This document shows, one piece after another, positions 45,326 through 56,849 of a DNA stretch of 64,000 nt. The stretch is taken from positions 61,060,195 to 61,124,194 of the forward strand of contig NC_080046.1 of NCBI RefSeq assembly GCF_012489685.1, in the 5' to 3' direction. The translations under genes were made by a program, and so were the position numbers. Numbering within the stretch: position 1 is the first letter of the stretch; each line of letters opens with the position of its first letter. The notes beneath the pieces were generated by a model, which was given only the letters and a program-made list of their open reading frames with translations, was not told the DNA's origin and searched no databases. This stretch comes from Lotus japonicus. Lineage: Eukaryota > Streptophyta > Magnoliopsida > Fabales > Fabaceae.

Positions 45326-47560
45326 TTAATTAAGATCAACATTCTTGATTGATTTCTTCATTACATCTTTACTTAGCCATTCTTTCAATTTGTTTATAAT
45401 GTTGATGTATATAATACACTGTCATCTGATCTAGAGGAATGAGAGTCTACTAGATTAAAAAAGTAATGTTTAGGTGTAGATATGAGATGTTTTGTACAAA
45501 ATCAGACTGAAAAAGATGTTAGCTTATATCTTACCCACATCCAATGAATATATTTGTTAGCGGCCGTTTTAAACTGCCAGTAATATTTATGATGATTACA
45601 ACCATATACTCATACGTCGATTGAATGTGGAATTTCCGCTAAAATTTCTATGCAGATGTATAATTGCTTAATCTTATCGCTTTACCACATGTCCACATTA
45701 ATAGTGGTCCTCAATTTTTTTATTTTATTTTAGCATATAATCAACCATTGACTGTTATAGTTTTCAAATAAAGACCAAGGGAAATCTTGCTTGTTTGAAT
45801 AGATATAGAGTTGCAGACTGAGCTTATTGAAATCCCTATTTTAGTTAAATTAAAAGAACATTTCAACCTTGTTAATTAAGTGTTGATATTAATATATTAT
45901 CATATAATAATGGGAAATGGTGGGTTCACTATGCATATTTGTAAGGGGCTTGTTGAAATTGTGGTTTTTTTTGTAGCTCCCAATCTACAAGGCTCAAAAG
46001 GATAATTACAAAGCCCACCACAATGCAAGAGTAGGCCAAAGCCCATAAAAATGATATTAAAGTAGTTTTTATTCTACTGAAAAGTTAAGACAAATGTTCA
46101 CAATTCTTATGAACACTCCAAAGCTAAATTGGATGTCTACTGAGTTATTTTTGACTTAGAAGTTAAAACAAATATGTTCTCCAACATAAGATAACGGTAA
46201 AAGATGACTCGTATCTAAAGTTGTAGATGTCATTTTGATATGAAATTAGTGACAATTTACAATAAGGTTGTCATCTACAATACGATGCTCTAGTGAAGAA
46301 ATAGTTTTTTTTCTTCTTCTGCCAAGCTTGTTCAAGGTTTGTCTGCATGTGATTTCTCTATTTTCAACTCTTTACTTGGGACCCTGGGTTCTCGGAGACA
46401 TGTTTTCTTTGAGGTTTCTTTTGATGTTGTGTTTGAGCAGATGATAACCGTGGGTTGATTTTGTTGTTTGTCGTGCTGCTGGAGTGGTGGAGGGTTTGGC
46501 TGAACTTAATTGCCAAATTCATCAACGAAAATAAAAAGATATTCATTTTTCTTTAGAAACTATCAAATTAGATAAAAATTTGGAACTGTTATCCTAAAAC
46601 AAGATAGTCAAATTCGAAAATAACTAAACAAGCCCGTCCTTGTAAAACAAGCAAGTGATTCTATAATGCAAATTAAAGCCTTCGTTGAAGAAATCTGAAA
46701 AAACGTTAAACTAAAAATGATTATTATTTTCCTCTCAAATTCCACCGTAGGATGAAACGAGTGAGCATGGTCTCCCGTTTGCAATTTTTTTTTTTTGAAA
46801 CACGTGTACATCTTGTATTGATATATGAAGTTTTTTTGGCCGGTATACCTGCATTTTATTTTAACCTTTTCAATAAAATGCTTAATATTGTTTATTCATT
46901 TTTCTGAAGACTCTTCATTTTGCCATGCGGACAAAGATTGATTAAAAAATTACACTAGAAAACCAAAACAAAAGATTACAATATCCTCATTGGATTTAAT
47001 GAGTGGAGCTACGTGTACATGATAAATATTATATATTTGTGCATGGATACTAATAAATTCAAATGGCGAGTAGCTGTCAAATTAACTGCACTTCACACTG
47101 TGTCTGACATTTTAATTTCTTACCTACGACATAAAATAAACCTTGGAAATCAAGCATATGTAGCTAGTATACTATAATTTGTACTTGACAACAAACACGC
47201 CGGGTAAAGGTCTTCCATCTACACACAATGGATACCTCAATTCACAACGCAGAATGAGTGTTGAGAAAATACTTGAATTTGATCAATGTATAATACATTT
47301 AGGAATAAAAATAAGAGTTTTAATTGCGATTAAATCTTAAATTTAAAATAATCAGTTAATCAAATACAGGATAATTTATATTAAAAAAAAAAACTGACAT
47401 AGTTTGTGCAAAAATTGTGAGAGTGTCCGAGTAAGAGACTATCAGACTAAGTAGTTTGAACAAAAACTGTGGAATGAATGAAAAATCAAAGAGCAAAAAG
47501 TCAAATGCCACCAGCTAGTCAACAGTTTCCTTATCTGACCCCTTCTCTTCTTGTTCACAT
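45326..47560. other. Intergenic
   Basis: AT-rich spacer between E and F, with a T-run plus GAAAC retroposon-like end near 46790. No supported gene. Confidence 0.45.
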
Positions 47561-47680
47561 CACCTACTATATATATTACAATCAACTCATGACTTTTCCC
47601 ATCAAATTAATCAAACCAATAACGAACTCAGAAACAAACACACACAAACATAGATCTCACATCTCATTGACTCATACCCT

Positions 47681-48931
47681 ATGGCTTCCTTACAAGTTTC
47701 ATCTTTGTTTTCTTCTTTTTCTTCATCATCTTCTTCTTCAGAAAGAACCAAATCCTCTATCCATTTCTCAAAACTCCCTAGAGCTTATCTTTCCTTTGCT
47801 CCAAAACCAAGACCAAGCAGAAAGCTCTTTGAGGAATTGAATGGCTTCACTCACACAATCCCAATTGTCCAAGAAGATGCATGCAATTCCTCCAACTCAA
47901 AGGCTACTACTAAACTCTATGTAATTCTAGAAGCAGTAGCTGACAGAATTGAGATGCATCACAACATTGGTGAGCAACGTGACAACTGGAACACCCTTCT
48001 CTTAAACTCCATCAACATGATCACCCTCACTGCTACCGCCATGGCCGGTATAGCAGCCGCAAGTGGCACTGGCGCGCCACTCCTGGCTCTGAAGCTATCG
48101 TCCATGCTCTTGTTCTCTGCCTCCACAGGGATGCTGATTGTGATGAACAAAATCCAGCCCTCACAGCTCGCGGAGGAGCAGCGAAATGCTACAAGGTTAT
48201 TTAAGCAGCTTAAGTCCCACATTGAAACTGTAATCGCCCTTGGAAATCCCAATGAGGAAGATGTGAAGGATGCAATGGAGAAGGTTTTGGCTCTTGACAA
48301 AGCCTATCCACTTCCTTTGTTAGGAGCAATGCTTGATAAATTCCCTGCAAAATATGAGCCTGCTGTTTGGTGGCCTTCAAAATCAAAATCATCTACAAGG
48401 AAAAGCAAGTTCCAATTTGATGGAAAGAAGAAGAATGGGTGGAATGAGGGATTAGAATCAGAGCTAAAAGAGGTGATGGAAGTTGTAAAGAGAAAGGACA
48501 TGGAGGACTATGAAAGATTAGGTAGCTTGGTCTTGAAGATAAATAAGACTCTTGCAATTGCAGGTCCTTTGCTCACTGGCATTGCAGCTGTGGGTTCTGC
48601 ATTTGTGAGCCAAGGTTCATGGGTAGCATTGGTGCCGGTTATGGCGGGAGCATTAGCCACTGCTGTCAACACTTTTGAGCATGGTGGGCAAGTAGGGATG
48701 GTATCTGAAATGTACAGAAGCTGTGGTGGCTTCTTCCAAAATCTAGAAAATTCGATTCAAGAGACAATTGAGGAAGATGAGGACCAAAGAGAAAATGGGG
48801 AGTTGTTTGAAATGAAGCTAGCTTTGAAATTGGGAAGAAGCTTGTCCCAGCTCAGAGATCTTGCAAGAAAATCAGCCTATTCTCGTGTAGAGGGAACTAC
48901 TGTTGATGAATTTGCAAGCAAGCTTTTCTAA
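47681..48931 (+). CDS. At4g22030-like protein, copy F
   Basis: Intronless, 416 residues, last gene of the array. TATATATA at about 47568-47576 precedes the ATG by about 110 bases. It has a Ser-rich N terminus (MASLQVSSLFSSFSSSSSSS), all core motifs (EAVADRIEMHHNIGEQRDNWN, NKIQPSQLAEEQRNATRLFK, PAVWWPSK), GPLLTGIAAVGSAFVSQGSW, EHGGQVGMVSEMY (Phe to Ser inside a core otherwise VFEMY) and a shortened acidic segment EEDEDQRENGELFE. Intact; function unknown. Confidence 0.87.
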   Translation: MASLQVSSLFSSFSSSSSSSERTKSSIHFSKLPRAYLSFAPKPRPSRKLFEELNGFTHTIPIVQEDACNSSNSKATTKLYVILEAVADRIEMHHNIGEQRDNWNTLLLNSINMITLTATAMAGIAAASGTGAPLLALKLSSMLLFSASTGMLIVMNKIQPSQLAEEQRNATRLFKQLKSHIETVIALGNPNEEDVKDAMEKVLALDKAYPLPLLGAMLDKFPAKYEPAVWWPSKSKSSTRKSKFQFDGKKKNGWNEGLESELKEVMEVVKRKDMEDYERLGSLVLKINKTLAIAGPLLTGIAAVGSAFVSQGSWVALVPVMAGALATAVNTFEHGGQVGMVSEMYRSCGGFFQNLENSIQETIEEDEDQRENGELFEMKLALKLGRSLSQLRDLARKSAYSRVEGTTVDEFASKLF

Positions 48932-49877
48932 GCTTTGATGTAATTAAAATCTAACAATTCTTTGATTCAATTTTAAGTTAACTATTCATCTTCGCAAGTT
49001 AATTTTTCTTTTTGCGTGAACGTGGAAAGATATTACTTTGCTTTGACTAAAAAATTGAGTTGACAATTTCTCAGTCAAATTATTCCATCCTTGTAGACTT
49101 TTCGTGTGTATACTACAGCGAAGAGTGCCAAACTGTCATTTTCCTTTCTAGCTCCAAACTAGAAAATTACCAAACTCTATTTTGTATTAAGGGACTCATA
49201 CAAATGAACCACAAGGCCTTAGATCTCATCAATAATCAAACCATTTGTGTGCTGTCAACGTTCTCACCACGTTGTTAATACTTTATTATTCTCACAATGT
49301 TTATCTTAACTGGTACTCATTCCTATTGGACAGTCCAAATAGCATAAGAATACTGAGAATTTGATACTTCAAATTTGGTCCCTATGCCTGTGAGAAGATA
49401 AATGGGACTTTCAATTTTGGCTAAGCCAATCTCAATTTTCCTGACTAATCTCTGCTTTGTAGTTAATATTTCTTAAGTCACTTTCTTAACCATTTCTTTG
49501 CATATAAGTAATAACCAAGGTTGGAAACATACCAGAATAGAAATCCTACCTGGCTTGTTCCATGTTTGAAATATCTACATGAGCAATCAATCCAAATACA
49601 GGTTCTGGATATTGTGAATGCTGACATCAAAACCTGACTCACTAGTTACAATATCAGAAAATTTCAAGATAACATGTTGAACTAAACAGATATGAGAAAG
49701 CTGACAATGAGTCATCACTGCATGTTTGAAATGAAATTGAGTTATTAATAAAAGGCACTCTCCTTGTACATGATGTGAGTTTGACAATGGCATTAAAATT
49801 CACTACAACGTCCAGATTGTGAGAAAACTGGTCAAGTAGGAGTAGTGAGAAGGATCAATGTGAAATCTCAAACTAAA
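48932..49877. other. Intergenic between convergent genes
   Basis: 3' flanks of copy F (+) and the T-protein gene (-). I see no other feature. Confidence 0.5.
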
Positions 49878-51448
49878 TCAGGTCGGCTTATAGTATTTTG
49901 TTGGTACAAAAGGCATTTTTGTAACAACCCCTTCATTGGCTTTTCCTCGAATAATAATCTTCACTTTGGTGCCTGCCTTGTGCAGTCCTGATTTCACATA
50001 TCCCATGGCTATGTTCTTCTTAAGGCAAGGGCTGAATCCACCACTTGTGACTTCACCAATGTTGTTTCCTCCTTCATCTTGAACCTCACTGTGGCTTCTA
50101 GGAGGTGGGCCGGAAGAAAAGAAACCGACACGCCTGATCTTGGGACCTTCAGCAAGCTGTTTCAGTATAACTTCAGCTCCAAGAAACCCCCCTTCTGCTC
50201 TCCTTCTCTTTCCTATGGCCCATGTGAGTCCTGCCTCAACAGGTGTAATGTGCTGTTCCATGTCATTGCCATATAAACACAAACCAGCTTCAAGTCGTAG
50301 ACTGTCTCGAGCACCCAATCCTGTCAATCTTATCTTCCCTTCAGATTTTTCCAGAATTGCCTTGGTAAGATCCAATGCATTCTCTGAAGGAACTGAGATT
50401 TCAAATCCATCTTCCCCGGTATACCTGAAAGTTAGTCAAGAGTGCTATTATGCATAGTACTGCCGTAGGATGTAGCAATGTGTCCTAGTGAAAGAATTAG
50501 CTAACAGAAGAAAAAGACAAAGTGAAATTATCAAATGTACTCTGTGATCAGCCAGGACATAACTGCATTTCAGAACGAAATGAAAGATTTTTAAAATCAA
50601 TAGCAAAAGTGGCTTAAGATGAAATTTCAGGTAGCATTACTATTGTCTTACAACTCAAATAAGTTGCTAATGAAAGAAAACATACCCTGTTCGCGTGAGA
50701 AAGCACTGGGAACCATTGATGTCCAACACGCGGAACTCCCCAAAGTAGAACTTGCTCAGATCATCTTTTGTCAGGTGTTGAAGAACAGGACCAGCAAGAG
50801 GACCCTGTTTCAGAGAAATAAGAGTCCTTTATTAAATGATGCTATGAAGAACGGTTCATCAATTTAAAAGACCCTAGTGTGACAAATGACCTGCAGGGCA
50901 AGAAGAGATCTCTCATCATGGATGTGCCATGACACATCACCACCTTTTGCCTTGAATGCCTTCATATGCTCCTCGATGTGAGCCAGATCTTTGTCCCTGC
51001 AACCAGCATTCACAACCAAGTATATGTGATCATCCGCCACCTTGGTAATCACGGAATCATCAATTGCCCCTCCCTTTTCATTTGTGAAAACAGTCAATGA
51101 TCCAGTTCCCGGGGCAAGTGAAGCAACATCAGCAATGACAAGCTTTTCAAGGAATGGAACAGCATCCTTTCCCTTAAGGCTCAGCCCACACATATGGGAA
51201 ACATCAAACAGGCTACCGTTCTCCCTACAGTTTAGGGTTGAGTCCATGATTGAGTCCTTGTATTGGATTGGCATGCTCCATCCAGCAAATGGCACCATCT
51301 TCCCTCCATTAACAACATGGAAGTCATAGAGAGCTGTCTTTTTCAGCTCAGCCTCTGACGCAAAATACCGACAAGCAACAGCCTTCTTATCACCCTGGGT
51401 GAGACGGCGGGTGATTGATTGCCCAAGTTGCCACAAGCCCCCCCTCAT
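49878..51448 (-). CDS. GDCST: Glycine cleavage system T-protein, mitochondrial aminomethyltransferase
   Basis: Three coding exons, 51448-50891 (558 nt), 50804-50686 (119 nt) and 50424-49878 (547 nt), with GT-AG junctions and matching phases; 407 residues. The protein catalyses tetrahydrofolate-dependent release of ammonia from the H-protein-bound aminomethyl group during photorespiratory glycine oxidation in mitochondria. Residues 1-30 ([16 protein letters not shown]...) are an Arg-rich presequence. The GcvT fold follows: [18 protein letters not shown] (43-60), GSLFDVSHM (78-86), GGAIDD (126-131) with the conserved catalytic-region Asp, [30 protein letters not shown] and the C-terminal [21 protein letters not shown]. 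Length and sequence match pea T-protein (about 408 residues). Confidence 0.96.
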
Positions 51449-51458
51449 TTTCTGTTAT

Positions 51459-52202
51459 CTGCGGAAGAAAAAAAGTTGAAATGTTAAGTCATTGATTTGC
51501 AGGCAGCATAACCTCCACTTAGACTATTTGTCATTGTTAAAGAATTTTGTCACCAATAGTATAATTTAGCACTCTCTCCCCAGTCCTTCCCCTATCCAGA
51601 ACGGACCAAAATTTTTAGGTCAAAACCGAAAGAAAAACAAGCTATGTGATAACATTGATTCAATCAAGATATATTATCACTGCTCTAGAAATGATCGAAA
51701 CGCTGCAGCCAGAGACAAAAACAAGGGTAACTAACTGCCATTGGCATGATTCCTAGAATGTGTGACTTGTGTTATGCATCCTAGCAATGAAATTAATCCC
51801 ATGAGATAATCCTATGTCATATTCCAAACAAAAAGTGTTATGGAAAACCTCTAGCCAATGCATTGCAGAACTCAGAATTTGAATCAAGATAGCATCAATC
51901 TAACATGACAAGTGGCAAGTGACAAATGGCATGGAGAATCAATCAATCAATCATATATATTAAAAACAAAACAGAGATCCTTCATCACCAACCAAAAGTA
52001 CAAAACACCCCCGAGAGTCCTAGAAAAAGATTGAATTTTGATCAATGCCCAGATCCAATTTCCAATACCCATATGCAGAAAAACACAGGCAATCCATAAA
52101 AACAAAAATACAGATCATCATTGTATTGTATGATAACAGGAACCCAGATGGGAAAATGCAGCAAAAGAAAGCATAGAAGAAAGGTAGAGACATGGCACTT
52201 AC
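51459..52202 (-). other. Intron in the 5' UTR of T-protein gene
   Basis: Acceptor CTTCCGCAG lies 10 bases before the ATG on the minus strand. A strong donor GTAAGT is at 52202-52197, giving a leader intron of about 744 bp. Inferred from splice-site quality; not confirmed by transcripts. Confidence 0.55.
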
Positions 52203-52203
52203 A

Positions 52204-53180
52204 TAGTTGTGTGTGTGGTTATTCAAATCTGTGTCCAAAAAGCATTAGCAGTGAACAATAGAAGAAGGGTTCGATAGATAACGTTTGATTATATGTGTGT
52301 GTCGAATCGAAGGGTGGTTTATCTGTGAATAAAAAAATGAAATAATAATAATATGAAAAGGAGAGAGGGGTTGGTGGCTGAGAGTGAGTGAGTGAGTGAG
52401 TGAGTGTGTGAGGATGTTGGTGGAGATGATATGATACCCCATCGTTAGTGAGTGGTAGGATCACTACCAGACGAGGTTACCTTGTCTATCCCTTATGCGA
52501 TTCACGTTAAGGGTTGCTGGGTCCGTCTATGCTTTATGTGTACCCCAAAGGTTAGAGTCAGTGTGTGATGGGACCAATATATGAGGTATGGCTATGAATT
52601 AGGATTAGGACATGAAAACATGATATAAGCATAAAATAGTCATATTGGAATGTGTTTTTTTTTTTCATTTTCATAACCAAGCATACTCATATAAAATAAT
52701 TCACATTAATTCTTCAATCACTGAATTTGCAAGATTTAAGGACTTAAATGTGTATTTTGTCAATTACGTTAATTCACATATGATAGAGGTATTATTTTAA
52801 TAATTTGACTAATATAAAATAAATTTGAGAACTAACTTGGTGGATAAAATGTAATTTAGGAATTTTAGCATTTTTCTGGACTAATTTGGTGGGCAAAATT
52901 GCTATAAAGTTATCCCATTTGGGCTAAGGTACAGGCTCTCCTAAAATTATGGAAGCTGTCATAGTTTTTGTGTTTCTTAGTGGACATGTCCATTTCGTTC
53001 TATCTTCTTCTCTTTGTATGCCATTGGGCCTTTTACCTTGGGCTCTTCACATTCTCTTGATTCCTTCCTTACATGTTGTCGCTTCTCTCATTTTTCCCAT
53101 GTGAGAAGTTCTTCACCGTGTTCTCTACTCTCCTTTCTTCTGGTTTTTTTTATAGGTAAATGTTAGTTGCTAGAAAATCA
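52204..53180. other. Intergenic (T-protein promoter side)
   Basis: Holds the first non-coding exon and promoter of the T-protein gene. The minus strand carries a (CACT)n-type run (about 52380-52405) in the predicted leader or promoter. No other gene. Confidence 0.4.
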
Positions 53181-53296
53181 GTCCTCATAGTATAACTTAA
53201 GTGGTAGGAGTTGAGAGACATATGAGTTGGGTAGGGGGAGGTCCAGAGTTCGATTCCTAACGAGTGCAATTTATCTTTCTGATGTAAAAAAAAAAT
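53181..53296 (+). mobile_element. tRNA-related SINE
   Basis: A box-A-like TATAACTTAAGTGGTAGGAG and a box-B-like GAGTTCGATTCC are spaced as in Pol III promoters, followed by a short body and an A-run. No clear target duplication was found. Confidence 0.6.
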
Positions 53297-54460
53297 AGTA
53301 CAAATTATACAATCGCACCTTTTATAACAGGAATCAATGTCCCACTCTGTTACGTGTCATAGTAATATCAGGATTATTTTTTTGTACTCCTTCATTGTCC
53401 CTTGTGTGTCATACTAGCATTTATCTCTTCATAACTTTCATCTCCCTACCGGGAGAAGGATCTTTGTCCGCAAACCATAGGTTAGTCCAACCCTCTAAAA
53501 TCTAAAGGAGCTTGGGCAGCATGGCTCGAATAAACCGACTAGGTAGGTGGATAAAACAATCCTAGGTGCAGATGGTATGGAACTATGGATAAAACACACA
53601 TTAAAATTTTTGTCCACACACTTAATATGTGTTTAAACATTAGTTGAGTGTAACATAAACAAATTTTAATTTAATCTTAGTTAATATAAATAATTCTTTA
53701 ATTTCATCTTAGTTCATAGAAAGAATTATGTTAATTTTTTATCTCGAATAAGCAATAATATACATTTTTAATAGCGTGTCAACGGGTATCTAAACATAAC
53801 TTTACTCTTTGTCTAAATGTAATATGAAAGTAGTACTTTTTAATAGTTAACCATTGAAAACAACAATTTATGAGTACTCATGACACACTTACAAATGAAA
53901 AATAATTTGAGCCATGTGGAAAGATATCAACCGTGAGAAAGGAAAAAAGGACATAGTAGTAATTGATGTGATATATGATAGAATAGAACGATTGAGAGAA
54001 AATATGATGTTTGTTGAATATATTTTACTATGTAGTGTTTATATATTTAAGTATATTTATAAATATAGTCGTATGGAGGAATTTGGGCTCGCATCGGGGG
54101 AGCAAGCAGCTAGCTTAGCAAATAAGAGGTATGTTCTTCTGTTAAATACGTCGGTGTGTATTTTAATGGACCACAATCCTCTAACCGTAAACTTTATCAT
54201 TTTTCTTGTGTTAAAATTTTGTATTATATTTTTCTCATTGTGTGTATTAAATATGTGGAACTTTTGAATATTTATGAACAAAAATTAGACAAAATACTTC
54301 ACTTGATATTATCACGTGAGATTAAAAGATTTTAATCTCAATTTTGAATGGGTTGATTCTATCAGTGTCAACGTACGTATGTCTTTGACACAATTTTCTC
54401 ATTCAATTGTGATACGTTTACGCTCATTTTTCTATGTGATATAATTTTCACTCACTTTCT
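53297..54460. other. Intergenic
   Basis: AT-rich. A 117-residue open frame at 53914-54267 has no recognisable domain and unlikely composition. I do not call a gene. Confidence 0.4.
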
Positions 54461-54468
54461 ATTTTTAC

Positions 54469-54520
54469 TAGTGTAGTAACCCGTGCCATGCACGGGGAGT
54501 TTTTCTTAAAATTAATTTTA
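54469..54520 (-). mobile_element. Helitron-like 3' terminus
   Basis: On the minus strand a GC hairpin CCCCGTGCATGGCACGGG is followed by TTACTACACTAG and a T, the hairpin plus CTRR arrangement of Helitron 3' ends. The AT-rich body would extend toward higher coordinates. The 5' TC end was not identified. Confidence 0.5.
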
Positions 54521-55021
54521 ATCATATTTTATCATTTATAAGATATGTACAAAAAATATTTTAAATTTACTTGATTTATTTGAAAATAAATTTTATGAAA
54601 AATAGGGGGGTCTCGGAGGCTTTTTACCATGTCATTTAAACATGATTAAATGAAATATATATTTCGAATCCCCACATGATTTATTATCATACTTTTATTT
54701 ATGTATTAGCTCAAAAAATTATTTGAACATTTTGAAAAATTAGTAGAATTATATTACAAATTTTTATATTCTTATGTTTAAAATGAAAATATTTTCATGT
54801 AAATATTCCCCCGTGGGAACTTTATGCCTTGTAATTTCAACACAAATAAATTAGCTTCTTCCCATACGACATTTTTATTCTTTTTATATATTTACTCTCA
54901 AAAGTAATTAAAATTTCAAAAAATAATATTAGTTTTAACATGAATTTTTTTTCATAAAAAATATTTCTCTCATGGGAGCTTTGAATGTTATATCACTCCC
55001 TTTTCCTATCAATTTATCATG

Positions 55022-55025
<4 letters not shown>

Positions 55026-55062
<37 letters not shown>
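55026..55062. repeat. (TA)n microsatellite
   Basis: Uninterrupted TA repeat. Confidence 0.95.
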
Positions 55063-55065
<3 letters not shown>

Positions 55066-55238
55066 CTTCTAAAATTATGTAAACAATTTTTTAAAATTAT
55101 TCATAGTTTCATTTTTAGCATTTAAAGAAAATTAATTTATCGGATTCTAACAATAATTTTGCTGCCCAAAAACTATAAATGGCCCTTGAATTCTTTTCAA
55201 AAAATATGATTGCTCAAGAAGATATATCTTTATTCTTT

Positions 55239-55372
55239 ACTTAACTCAAAGCCGTGTCCCTAAATGATAACTCAAATGGTAAGAGCCAGTGAATATATGG
55301 GTTGGTGACAGGGGTCAAAGGGTCAACCCCTGGCGATTTGTTTTCCAATGTACCAAAAAACTTAACTCAAAG
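55239..55372 (+). mobile_element. tRNA-related SINE with 13-bp TSD
   Basis: Insert 55252-55359 with box-A-like ATAACTCAAATGGTAAGAGC, box-B-like GGGTCAACCCCTGG and a short A-run. Perfect 13-bp repeats ACTTAACTCAAAG flank it (55239-55251, 55360-55372). Confidence 0.85.
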
Positions 55373-55589
55373 GTGTTGATTGATTACTTATTAAGGTTTA
55401 AAAGATACAAATTGTCCATTGAATGCATTCACCTTGAATATACTAATAATTTCTAATCCTTATACGACATATTTTCAAAATCAATCTTTCATGCTTTTAT
55501 ATATTTACTCCTAATATTATTTTTAAATAATATATATAAAAAGTATAAAAATTATATAAAAAAATACTCTTTCTATTAGTTTTGTTATA

Positions 55590-55860
55590 AGTATTACATT
55601 GGCTAGAGATATGACATATATAACCTTTATAAAGGGTAGATACCACCCATATTAGATGGTTATTCCAAATTCGAATATGGTATGAGTCTATCTGAGATCG
55701 GTTTTAAGTGGATACCACCCATATTTGGGCACCTCACGTATGTCTAGTCTTGCAATTTTCATGTTTCGGATGTCCAGTCTCGGGCGTGAGATAGTGTATT
55801 AGAAATCTCACATTGGCTAAAGATATGATCCGATAAGAATAGAGCAACTCACAACAATCA
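55590..55860. mobile_element. LTR-like debris with repeated CACATTGGCTA motif
   Basis: ACATTGGCTAGAGATATGA (55593) and CACATTGGCTAAAGATATGA (55809) bracket about 215 bp containing two GATACCACCCATATT copies. This resembles the LTR-start motif of small legume retroelements. Boundaries uncertain. Confidence 0.35.
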
Positions 55861-56492
55861 AGTTAATTTTTAGATTGAGTTAGACATTCTAAATTCTAAT
55901 AAGTTTTAACATTAAAATATTTTATCCTAAATGTTCATACACATGAAAGTTTTTACCCTCTATTTCCAGTGGTTTTCAACACATATTACCATAGGTTACC
56001 AACAACATATTTTAACTCAACTTGGAAACCAAAATACCACACAACTATCAGCGATAATCACATATTTTGTTATTGAACTTGTAAGCAACTATTTTTGACG
56101 ACTTTGTGGAATTACTTCCTTTTAGTGTTTAAAAAATATAGAATTCCAGACCCAGCCTTTATAAAGGAAAAGGAAAAGAATAAGAAAAGGATAGTGTACT
56201 ATAGATACATGCTTTAGAGCTTAATGGAGTGATCGATATTAGATTAAAACTAAAACCCCACAAAAATTGACAAATTAATTGGAAAAATAACAGGGAAGCA
56301 GCACGAAGGCTAAACAGATGAATATAAAGGTGAAACAATACATGTGCCAAGAATTATTATATAAGGCAATTCTTCATAACAGTACAATCCATTTGAGATT
56401 TGAAGACTCCAACTGTACATATAACAATATCAAAATTCAAAAAGACCAAAACATAAAACAAATTATAGGCATACGCTTGGCTCCTCAGTCTC

Positions 56493-56688
<196 letters not shown>

Positions 56689-56691
56689 TCA

Positions 56692-56845
56692 CATGTATGA
56701 AAAAACTCCCTTCATAGTGTTTGCAGCAACCAAATCCTAGTCAGCATCTTTAAGAACAATGCAACCTTTTCCTTCCAACTCCATTTTTAGAGGATTCATG
56801 TCTGCCTTCTTTAAAATTGCAATCCAAGTATCTCCACCAGTGAAG
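56692..56845 (-). pseudogene. Non-phosphorylating GAPDH (GAPN) exon fragment
   Basis: Following an acceptor (TCTGTCAG) the minus strand reads FTGGDTWIAILKKADMNPLK, MELEGKGCIVLKDAD, a stop, DLVAANTMKGVFSY, then a donor-like GTGAGT. This matches the central aldehyde-dehydrogenase exon of plant GAPN (FTGGDTGI.IS.KAG...ELGGK.ACIVL.DADLDLVAANI.KGGFSYSG). The in-frame stop and lost residue show it is dead. Only about 24 bases separate it from the OPR fragment. Confidence 0.82.
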
Positions 56846-56849
56846 CTGA

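Noticed and set aside
47478..47840. 120-codon open frame overlapping copy F
   Set aside because: It crosses the TATA box and overlaps the start of copy F in another frame; composition is low-complexity.
53914..54267. 117-codon open frame
   Set aside because: No domain; AT-rich and hydrophobic composition expected from spacer; no promoter or splice support.
55252..55359. tRNA gene suggested by box A and box B
   Set aside because: There is no cloverleaf, and flanking duplication plus an A-tail identify a SINE.
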